Assembly (NCBI GenBank): GCA_035263065.1
Contig: DATFRS010000378.1
Location: 1-18,816 of the forward strand
Length of the DNA: 18,816 nt
Direction of reading: 5' to 3'
Source of the DNA: Dokdonella_A sp035263065
Lineage (GTDB): Bacteria > Pseudomonadota > Gammaproteobacteria > Xanthomonadales > Rhodanobacteraceae
A program made the position numbers and the translations under genes. The notes under the pieces were generated by a model. That model made no database searches, had not been told where the DNA came from, and saw nothing but the letters and a program-made list of their open reading frames with translations. Below, piece after piece: positions 7,616 to 14,493 of this stretch; position 1 is the stretch's first letter; each line of letters starts with the position of its first letter.

Positions 7616-8628
7616 GGCGTTTCCTCCATCGGCACCATCGCGCCGACGCGGCGCGGCGCGATCGGCAATTCGCGCGCGTCGAAGCCGTTGGCGAAGACGA
7701 GCTCGCTGCACGCGCCGCCGGGAAACGCGTCGTCGAAATACCACGTGCGGCCGAGCAGGCTTTCACCCGTCGCGTCGTCCCACGCCGGATCCGGCCGGTC
7801 GATCAGCGCGTTCGGGCACAGCGTCGAATCGCCCTCGTTGAGGATCGTCTCGCCGCCGGCGCCGAGCGGCACTGCGGGCAGCACGCCCGAGAGGCGGTTG
7901 TCGCCGACGCGGAACGCCGTCAGCGCGTGCAGGTGGCCGAGGTAGGGAATGCTGCCGGTCAGCTCGTTGTGCGAGACGGTGAACTCGCGAAGGTTCGGCA
8001 GGCCGTCGAAGCCCGGCGCGCCGTCGACGGTCGCGCTCGGGATCGGGCCGCTCAGGAAGTTGTAGCTGACGTCGAAGTTGCCGAGCAGCGTCAGGCCGTC
8101 GATGTCGGGCAGCGGGCCGGTGAGCTCGTTCTCCGAGACGATGAACTCCTGCAGCAGCGACAGCGACTGCAGCGACGGAATCGTGCCGCGGAGCAGGTTG
8201 TGCACCGCATGGAACGTGTCGAGCTGCGCCAGCGATTCGAGGTGCGCCGATGCCAGCGTGCCGCCGATCGCATTGAAGTCGAAATCGAAGTAATGCACTT
8301 CCGGCAGGCCGCGCAGGTCCGGCAGCGAGCCCGTGAGGTTGTTGCCGGCGAGCAGGATCTCGACGACGTGACCCGTGCCGGGATCGCAGACGACGCCGGT
8401 CCACGCATTGCCGGCGCCGTCGTCGCAGACGTCGGCTTCGACGTCGGCGTCCCAGCCGGCGCGATCGAACCAGGCATCGCCGTTCGTCGCATCGTAGATC
8501 GCGCGGAGCGCGACGTACTCGCCGTGGTCGAGCGCGGGCGCGGGCGCCGAGGCCAGCGCGCCGGCGCACGCGAGGGCGAGACGGATCCGTGTCGCGGCGA
8601 CGCGGCTGATCGTTTCCTTGCGTTTCAT
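7612..8628 (-). CDS. Exported leucine-rich-repeat protein
   Basis: This 338-residue protein has a signal peptide ending near APALDHG (about residue 33). An LRR N-terminal cap of the plant-like type follows: LRAIYDATNGDAWF and a Cys-containing WTGVVCD segment, with Cys68 and Cys81. About six to seven LRRs run through about residue 250, with NNLTGSLP, ENELTGPLP, YNFLSGPIP, HNELTGSIP and DNRLSGVLP. The C-terminal part has Cys271 and Cys307, followed by SELVFANGFDA, a motif also at the end of the downstream propeller protein. Here about 20 extra residues follow it; their codons carry the ribosome-binding site of the next gene. ATG 8628 is preferred over ATG 8643 because AAAAGGA lies just before it and a normal signal peptide results. 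Probable role: extracellular or surface binding protein. The ligand is unknown. An ECF-type promoter element lies about 70 bases upstream. Confidence 0.88.
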   Translation of the reverse strand: MKRKETISRVAATRIRLALACAGALASAPAPALDHGEYVALRAIYDATNGDAWFDRAGWDADVEADVCDDGAGNAWTGVVCDPGTGHVVEILLAGNNLTGSLPDLRGLPEVHYFDFDFNAIGGTLASAHLESLAQLDTFHAVHNLLRGTIPSLQSLSLLQEFIVSENELTGPLPDIDGLTLLGNFDVSYNFLSGPIPSATVDGAPGFDGLPNLREFTVSHNELTGSIPYLGHLHALTAFRVGDNRLSGVLPAVPLGAGGETILNEGDSTLCPNALIDRPDPAWDDATGESLLGRTWYFDDAFPGGACSELVFANGFDARELPIAPRRVGAMVPMEETP

Positions 8629-8696
8629 CGTTCCTTTTCCCATGCGATTGACGAGTCGACGGAGCGGCGTCGGAGCGTCGCGGCCGTCCCCTGTGT

Positions 8697-8723
8697 CTAC
8701 GTTCGGGATGCGCGAATCGGACA
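8697..8723 (-). promoter_or_regulatory. ECF-sigma-type promoter element upstream of the LRR/propeller operon
   Basis: Read on the minus strand, the element is TGTCCGATTCG, then CGCATC, then CCGAACGTAG. TGTCCGA (8717-8723) is the likely -35 element and CGTA (8698-8701) the likely -10, with a 15-base spacer. The flanking 11 and 10 bases are identical to the element at 10712-10738, and only the central six vary. It lies in the short non-coding gap between the 75-residue gene and the LRR gene, about 69 bases from the LRR ATG. TGTC/CGT-type promoters are known for several ECF groups (for example ECF41 and ECF42). That the local sigma factor recognises this one is inference. Confidence 0.65.
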
Positions 8724-8727
8724 GGCG

Positions 8728-8955
8728 CTACGCGCGGCGCTCGCGCAGGAACGCGAGGCCGCGCTCGGTCACCGTGACGAAGCTCGCCGCACCGCGCTGG
8801 TGGCGCTCGACGAAACCGCGGTCGTTCGCTTCCTCCCAGACGGGAAGACGCGGGCATGACGTGCGCCAAACATCCATGACGTCGATGTAGCGGCGGCGCC
8901 GCGTGCCGATCCACTCGAGGAGATCGAGCACTAGGGCTTCGGTGGGATCGGACAC
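8728..8955 (-). CDS. Small winged-helix-like hypothetical protein (75 aa)
   Basis: A GTG start gives a 75-residue soluble protein beginning MSDPTEALVLDLLEWIGTR and ending VTVTERGLAFLRERRA. The alternation of helices and a short strand pair near the C-terminus (ASFVTVTERGLAFL) resembles a minimal winged-helix fold. From memory, similar short hypothetical proteins with a PTEALVLDLLEW start occur in proteobacteria, which supports the GTG start. No ATG is available nearby and no clear ribosome-binding site is seen. It starts 21 bases after the stop of the heme-copper-like gene, so it is probably the last gene of the methyltransferase operon. The role is unknown; DNA binding is possible but not shown. 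Confidence 0.7.
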   Translation of the reverse strand: MSDPTEALVLDLLEWIGTRRRRYIDVMDVWRTSCPRLPVWEEANDRGFVERHQRGAASFVTVTERGLAFLRERRA

Positions 8956-8976
8956 GACGGCGCCGCCAACGCTTGA

Positions 8977-9357
8977 CTATTTCGCCGCTTGCGCCGCGCC
9001 GATCTGCGTCATGACGAGCGCGATGAACGCGACGACGCCGAGCGCGGCGACGCTCGCGCCGATGGCGACGAACGGCATCATGTCGGCGTGACCGCGCAGG
9101 AAGAAGAACAGCGAGATCATGCCGACCGGGAGCCCGACGTTGTGCAGCACGAAGTGCACCTTCGCGAGCCAGTGTCGCTGCAGCGTCGGAAAGGTCAGAT
9201 GGACCAGCCCGCACAGCGCGAGCGATACCCAGCCAAGCAGTTGCACGTGGCCGTGCACGTGAGCGGCGGTCAGATCGTGGCTGATCGCCATGTACATGCC
9301 GAGCCCGGTGCCCATGCCGAAGTAGACGACGGCGATTCTCAACAGCAGTTTGCCCAT
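8977..9357 (-). CDS. Mini heme-copper-oxidase subunit I-like membrane protein
   Basis: This protein of 126 residues has four predicted transmembrane segments (about 5-25, 38-57, 68-88 and 95-117). It carries the HxHxH..LLGW pattern (His33, His35, His37) and KVHFVLHNVG (His68, His72), which resemble heme-ligand and helix motifs of cbb3-type oxidases, NO reductases and NnrS-like proteins. A full oxidase subunit has about 12 helices, so this is a stand-alone short member and not an enzyme by itself. It may bind heme or act as an accessory protein; this is inference. The start is uncertain: ATG 9357 begins MGKLLLRIAVVYFG, with AGAGGA 13 bases away, while ATG 9408 would add 17 residues (MAAPLTLHHHAEESNRF) and overlap the upstream gene by 16 bases. 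Confidence 0.8.
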   Translation of the reverse strand: MGKLLLRIAVVYFGMGTGLGMYMAISHDLTAAHVHGHVQLLGWVSLALCGLVHLTFPTLQRHWLAKVHFVLHNVGLPVGMISLFFFLRGHADMMPFVAIGASVAALGVVAFIALVMTQIGAAQAAK

Positions 9358-9392
9358 GAAACGGTTCGATTCCTCTGCGTGGTGGTGAAGTG

Positions 9393-10028
9393 TCAGCGGC
9401 GCGGCCATCGCGACCAGTCGATCGCGTGCGCGTAGTAGCGGACCTCGGCGTTGTCCCAGGCTGCGGGATGTCCGGCGAAGCCGCGTTTCAGCGTCGTGCC
9501 GAGGTAGTTCGTGCCGCCGGCCTGCGTGATCTCGGGGCCGTCGGTCTCGATCTCGCGAAGCGTCTTCGAGCTCGGCCGCACGATCGCGATGTGGCCCGGC
9601 TTGTCGTCGCGATGATTGCGGTACGTCGCGACGACGAGCTCGCCGCGATTCGCGGCTTCCTGCGCTTCCGCGCCGGTCGGCACGCCGTGCCAGCCCTGCG
9701 CCGCGCCGGCGCCCGCGAGCCAGTCGTATTGCGCGTTCGCGAGCAGCGCCTGCCCGTGTTCGGGCGGCCGGAGGATGTAGACGCCGAGCTGCTTGGCGAC
9801 CGACGCGACGAACGCGCTGCAGTGCGTGTGGCGGCCCGCGTTCTTCTCGGGCTTGCCGTCCGGCAGGCCGGTTTCCCACGCGACGTGCACGCCGGCGGGC
9901 CAGCGCTCCTCGACGTGCGTCGCATCGAGGAAGCGCGACAGGCGCAGGCCGTCCGGCGTCGGCGCCGCCGCGCGAAGCGGCAGCGAAACGACGAGCGCAA
10001 GGCCAAGCAGCAGCGTTCGAACGAACAT
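9393..10028 (-). CDS. Exported cysteine hydrolase-like protein (NlpC/P60/CHAP-like, BPSL0067-type)
   Basis: This 211-residue protein has a signal peptide (LLLGLALVVSLPLRAAA, cleavage near residue 22). Its core has a Cys at the start of a helix (HTHCSAFVASVAKQLGV, Cys70) and a His on a strand (KPGHIAIVRP, His146), the order and spacing seen in NlpC/P60 and CHAP amidases. A DWLAG...GW segment lies between them. I recall similarity to the BPSL0067 family of putative amidases, but I cannot check it. A likely activity is cleavage of cell-wall peptides or amides in the periplasm or outside the cell. The ATG shares its A with the TGA of the methyltransferase gene (TGATG), so the two are translationally coupled. 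Confidence 0.75.
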   Translation of the reverse strand: MFVRTLLLGLALVVSLPLRAAAPTPDGLRLSRFLDATHVEERWPAGVHVAWETGLPDGKPEKNAGRHTHCSAFVASVAKQLGVYILRPPEHGQALLANAQYDWLAGAGAAQGWHGVPTGAEAQEAANRGELVVATYRNHRDDKPGHIAIVRPSSKTLREIETDGPEITQAGGTNYLGTTLKRGFAGHPAAWDNAEVRYYAHAIDWSRWPRR

Positions 10029-10669
10029 CAGCGCACTCCCGTGATGCACTCGCAGCGCAGGCGCTCGGGCCGCGCGTCGTGCTCGAGTCGCACGTCGCGG
10101 AATCCGGCGTCCTCGAGAAGCTCGACGATCTCGGAAGCCTCGTAGAGCGTGAAGAGATGCTCCGGCGGCTTCGTCTTCGTCTCGAGCCAGGGCGTCTTCG
10201 GCAGCACGGTGATCGCGATGCGCCCGCCCGGCGCGAGCACGCGGCGCAGCTCCTCGAGCGTGCGCACCGGATCGCTCCAGAAATAGATGCAGTGCACCGA
10301 GAACACCTTGTCGAACGAGAGGCTCGCGTACGGCAGCTGCATCGCGTCGGCTTCGCGAAGGTCGACGCGCCCTGCGAGAACCGCCGCGACGTTGCGCCGG
10401 CGCGCGACGTCGACCATCGTCGGCGAGCGGTCGACGCCGCACACGCGGCCGCCCGTCGCGCGCCGCGCCGCGCATTCGATGCCGACGCCGGGACCGAAGC
10501 CGACTTCGAGCACGCTGTCGCGCTCCGCGATCTCGAGCCGCGCCACGGTCCACTCGACCGCCTTGCGGTTGCCGCTCGCCATTGCCTTGCCGGCGAGGCG
10601 GCCGAGTAGGCCGGTCGGATGCCGGAACTTGCCGGCGATCAGCGTGCGCAGGAGGCGTGGCGGATTCAT
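10028..10669 (-). CDS. Class I SAM-dependent methyltransferase
   Basis: This 213-residue protein has a Rossmann-type methyltransferase domain. Motif I is VLEVGFGPGVG (about 53-63), the acidic residue ending strand 2 is in VCGVDRS, motif II/III is in READAMQLPYASLSFDKVF, and LRRVLAPGGRIAI marks strand 5. The family is that of ubiE/BioC-like small-molecule methyltransferases; the substrate cannot be read. The N-terminal part (PPRLLRTLIAGKFRHPTGLLG) is basic and amphipathic and may touch membranes. It is the first gene of a four-gene minus-strand operon and lies behind an ECF-type promoter element whose predicted start is about 37 bases from the ATG. The ribosome-binding site is weak. Confidence 0.9.
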   Translation of the reverse strand: MNPPRLLRTLIAGKFRHPTGLLGRLAGKAMASGNRKAVEWTVARLEIAERDSVLEVGFGPGVGIECAARRATGGRVCGVDRSPTMVDVARRRNVAAVLAGRVDLREADAMQLPYASLSFDKVFSVHCIYFWSDPVRTLEELRRVLAPGGRIAITVLPKTPWLETKTKPPEHLFTLYEASEIVELLEDAGFRDVRLEHDARPERLRCECITGVR

Positions 10670-10711
10670 GATCGGATCGGGCCGTCGGGCCGTGGGGCGT
10701 TGAACCGATCA

Positions 10712-10738
10712 CTACGTTCGGCTCGCCCGAATCGGACA
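10712..10738 (-). promoter_or_regulatory. ECF-sigma-type promoter element upstream of the methyltransferase operon
   Basis: On the minus strand the element is TGTCCGATTCG, then GGCGAG, then CCGAACGTAG. The -35 TGTCCGA is at 10732-10738 and the -10 CGTA at 10713-10716, with a 15-base spacer. It matches the element at 8697-8723 at 23 of 27 positions, with all four differences in the central six bases. It is non-coding, correctly oriented and 43 bases from the methyltransferase ATG. Confidence 0.65.
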
Positions 10739-10765
10739 CGCCCGGCCGGCGATCGGGGCGCTCGA

Positions 10766-10790
10766 GGGCGCCGTTGGCAGGCGCCCGTTT
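10766..10790 (+). promoter_or_regulatory. GC-rich hairpin followed by a short T-run, upstream of aroQ
   Basis: A perfect 7-bp stem, GGGCGCC (10766-10772) with GGCGCCC (10780-10786), encloses a 7-base loop and is followed by G and TTTT. It looks like a weak intrinsic terminator for rightward transcription, but no plus-strand gene ends nearby. It might insulate aroQ from outside transcription or act as a leader attenuator. The T-run is short, so confidence is low. Confidence 0.3.
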
Positions 10791-10830
10791 TCGCCGAACG
10801 TCGGCTACTGGCAGCGAAATGCACCGAAAC

Positions 10831-10859
10831 TGGACAGAACAGGCCGCCTCGGCGAGACT
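10831..10859 (+). promoter_or_regulatory. Weak candidate promoter for aroQ-acc operon
   Basis: TGGACA (10831-10836) lies 17 bases before GAGACT (10854-10859). The -35 is good, while the -10 keeps only the most conserved A and final T. The predicted start near 10866 would leave a leader of about 23 bases before the TTG at 10889. Confidence 0.25.
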
Positions 10860-10888
10860 AGCCGCCCTTTTCGGCGAGGCGTCGCACC

Positions 10889-11329
10889 TTGGCCAAGATC
10901 CTGGTGCTGCACGGACCCAACCTGAACCTCCTGGGGAACCGTGAGCCGAAGACCTACGGATCTACCACGCTGGCGGCGATCAACGCCGATCTGGTTGCGA
11001 TCGCGCAGGCATCGGGCCACGAACTCGACGCCTTCCAGTCGAACGCCGAAGGCGCGCTGATCGACCGCGTGCACGCGGCGGCGAAGGACGGCACGGCTTT
11101 CATCGTGATCAACCCGGGCGCGCTGACGCACACGAGCATCGCGCTCCGCGACGCGCTCGCGGCAGTCGCGATCCCGTTCGTCGAGGTGCACCTCTCGAAC
11201 GTCCACGCGCGCGAGCCGTTCCGGCACCACTCGTACCTCGCCGACCTCGCCGTCGGCGTCATCACCGGCTTCGGTGCCGACAGCTACCGCCTCGGGCTCA
11301 CCGCGGCGCTGAAGCGGCTCGCCGACTGA
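10889..11329 (+). CDS. aroQ: 3-dehydroquinate dehydratase, type II
   Basis: AroQ catalyses dehydration of 3-dehydroquinate to 3-dehydroshikimate in the shikimate pathway. It is a cytoplasmic dodecamer in the family. The 146-residue product has the normal length and the signature HGPNLNLLGNREPKTYG, with catalytic Tyr23. Other active-site elements are INPGA (Asn75), VHLSNV (His101) and REPFRHHS (Arg112). The start is TTG: the frame is closed by a TAG at 10859-10861 and no ATG or GTG lies between, while MAKILVLHGPN fits the family N-terminus. GAGG at 10876-10879 lies nine bases before it. accB follows after 37 bases; aroQ-accB-accC is a familiar operon order in proteobacteria. Confidence 0.97.
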   Translation: MAKILVLHGPNLNLLGNREPKTYGSTTLAAINADLVAIAQASGHELDAFQSNAEGALIDRVHAAAKDGTAFIVINPGALTHTSIALRDALAAVAIPFVEVHLSNVHAREPFRHHSYLADLAVGVITGFGADSYRLGLTAALKRLAD

Positions 11330-11366
11330 ATTCCATCGTCAACGCAACTTTTCCGAAGGAGTCCTC

Positions 11367-11831
11367 ATGGACCTCCGCAAGATCAAGAAATTGATCGACC
11401 TGCTCGAGGAATCGAATCTCGCCGAGCTCGAGATCAAGGAAGGCGAAGAGACCGTGCGTCTCTCGCGCATTCCGAAGGGCACCGTCACGACGGTGCAGGC
11501 GCCCGCGCCGGCGCATCCGGCGCGCGTCGAGCCGCAACCGCAGTCTGCGGCACCCGCCGCGAATGCGGCGCCGGCCGCCGACAAGTCGCTGCCGGAAGGC
11601 CACGTCGTCACGGCGCCGATGGTCGGTACGTTCTACGCGTCGTCGAATCCGGAGGCGCCGCCGTTCGTCAAGGTCGGCCAGAAGGTCAAGACCGGCGACA
11701 CGCTCGGCATCATCGAAGCGATGAAGATGTTCAACCAGATCGAAGCGGACGTCGCGGGCACGGTGCTCGCGGTGCTGGTCGGCAACGGGCAGCCGGTCGA
11801 GTTCGACGAACCCCTGTTCGTGATCGGCTGA
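11367..11831 (+). CDS. accB: Biotin carboxyl carrier protein of acetyl-CoA carboxylase
   Basis: AccB carries the biotin that shuttles a carboxyl group between biotin carboxylase (AccC) and the carboxyltransferase (AccA/AccD, not in this window), in the first step of fatty acid synthesis. The 154-residue protein has a helical N-terminal segment (MDLRKIKKLIDLLEESNLAE), an Ala/Pro-rich flexible linker (about 45-73) and the biotinyl domain. The domain has the bacterial 'thumb' region MVGTFYASSNPEAPPF and the EAMKM biotinylation site, with Lys120 as acceptor. A strong ribosome-binding site, AAGGAG, ends five bases before the ATG. accC starts five bases after the stop. Confidence 0.97.
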   Translation: MDLRKIKKLIDLLEESNLAELEIKEGEETVRLSRIPKGTVTTVQAPAPAHPARVEPQPQSAAPAANAAPAADKSLPEGHVVTAPMVGTFYASSNPEAPPFVKVGQKVKTGDTLGIIEAMKMFNQIEADVAGTVLAVLVGNGQPVEFDEPLFVIG

Positions 11832-11836
11832 CGCGC

Positions 11837-13204
<1,368 letters not shown>

Positions 13205-13206
13205 CG

Positions 13207-13566
13207 ATGGCCCGCGTGCGTGCATGCATTGCGGCTGCGGCGTTGTCGCTCGTGCTCGGCGCGTGCTCCGAGGCGCCGGCGCGACCCGACGAAGGCGGCA
13301 TCGACGTCGCGCCGAAGGCGAACAAGAACTACCTCGTCGACGGCCGCGCGCTGTCGTTCGTCGAGCTCGAAGCGCTCGTCGCGTCGAAGCCGCCGACGTT
13401 GATCGTGCTCGAGCAGTCGCGCACCCGCAAGGGCGCCGCGTGCATCGTCATGCTCGGCCTCAAGACCGACATTCCGGTGTGGACGCGCACGCTCAACGGC
13501 CACATGCACAAGGTCAAGGCCGACATGAAGTCTTCCGACGTCGAACCGCTCGAAAACTGCCGCTGA
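13207..13566 (+). CDS. Small predicted lipoprotein in the acc-prmA operon
   Basis: This 119-residue protein has a lipoprotein signal peptide: a short basic start, an Ala/Leu-rich stretch and the lipobox LGAC with Cys20 as the lipid acceptor. The mature part (KNYLVDGRALSFVELEALV, then PPTLIVLEQS) could form a small alpha/beta domain. It contains three further cysteines or pairs of interest (AACIVMLGL, ENCR). I do not recognise a family. It sits between accC (gap two bases) and prmA (gap seven bases), so it is expressed with them, though no functional link is evident. The presence of the signal and the lack of overlap with the flanking genes make it a credible gene. Confidence 0.8.
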   Translation: MARVRACIAAAALSLVLGACSEAPARPDEGGIDVAPKANKNYLVDGRALSFVELEALVASKPPTLIVLEQSRTRKGAACIVMLGLKTDIPVWTRTLNGHMHKVKADMKSSDVEPLENCR

Positions 13567-13573
13567 GCGGCGC

Positions 13574-14461
13574 ATGGCCTGGCTCGAACTCTCGCTCATC
13601 GTCGCGGCCGAACAGCAGGCCGACCTCGAAGCCGCGCTCGAGGATCTCGGCGCGCTCGCGGTGACGCTGCTCGACGCCGAGGACCATCCGATCTTCGAGC
13701 CCGCACCCGGCGAGACGCCGCTCTGGCCGCAGATCGCGCTCTCCGCGTTGTTCGAAGAGGGCAGCGATCGCGTCGGCCTCGTGCATGCGCTGACCGAGCT
13801 CGTGCCCGATCTCGCGCCGGAGCGCATCGGCTTCCGCGTCGTCGAGGATCAGGACTGGACGCGCGTCTGGATGGACCAGTTCAAGCCGATGCGCTTCGGG
13901 CGCCGGCTCTGGATCTATCCGTGGAACGTCGAGCCCGATGCCGCGAGCGCCGACGACGTCGTCGTGCGGCTCGATCCCGGCCTCGCGTTCGGCACCGGCA
14001 CGCATCCGACGACCGCGCTCTGCCTCGAATGGCTCGACGCGCAGGACCTCGCCGGCAGGACCGTCATCGACTACGGCTGCGGCTCGGGCGTGCTCGCGAT
14101 TGCGGCGCTGAAGCTCGGCGCGGCGCGCGTCGCCGGCGTCGACAACGATCCGCAGGCGCTCGCCGCGAGCCGCGACAACGCCGGGCGCAACGGCGTCGCC
14201 GCGCGTCTCGACCTTTACGCGCCCGAGGACTTCCCCGAGATCCCGGCCGACGCGCTCGTCGCGAACATCCTCGCCGGACCCCTCGACGAGCTCGCTTGCG
14301 ACATCGCGCGTTGTGTAAAGCCCGGCGGCGGGCTCGCACTTTCGGGCATCCTCGGCGGTCAGGAAACCGCGCTCGTCGAGCGCTACGCGGAATGGTTCGA
14401 CGCGCTCGCCGTCGACACGCGCGAGGACTGGGTCCGCATCAGCGGCCGCCGCCGCGCCTGA
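13574..14461 (+). CDS. prmA: Ribosomal protein L11 methyltransferase
   Basis: PrmA methylates lysines and the N-terminus of ribosomal protein L11 in the cytoplasm, using S-adenosylmethionine. The 295-residue length fits the family. The N-terminal substrate-recognition domain ends in a linker containing EDQDWTRVWMDQFKPMRFG. The catalytic domain carries LDPGLAFGTGTHPTT (133-147), motif I IDYGCGSGVLAI (165-176) and the family motif ANILAGPL (230-237). ATG 13574 lies seven bases after the stop of the lipoprotein gene. Close linkage of prmA to accBC is common in gammaproteobacteria. Confidence 0.97.
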   Translation: MAWLELSLIVAAEQQADLEAALEDLGALAVTLLDAEDHPIFEPAPGETPLWPQIALSALFEEGSDRVGLVHALTELVPDLAPERIGFRVVEDQDWTRVWMDQFKPMRFGRRLWIYPWNVEPDAASADDVVVRLDPGLAFGTGTHPTTALCLEWLDAQDLAGRTVIDYGCGSGVLAIAALKLGAARVAGVDNDPQALAASRDNAGRNGVAARLDLYAPEDFPEIPADALVANILAGPLDELACDIARCVKPGGGLALSGILGGQETALVERYAEWFDALAVDTREDWVRISGRRRA

Positions 14462-14493
14462 CATTTCGCGGCGCCAGGAAACCGGAGGACATC

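Noticed and set aside
8929..8954. TGTCCGA on the minus strand at 8948-8954 as a third ECF-type promoter
   Set aside because: It lies at the start codon of the 75-residue gene and the position 15 bases on has no CGTA (-10). Probably coincidental coding sequence.
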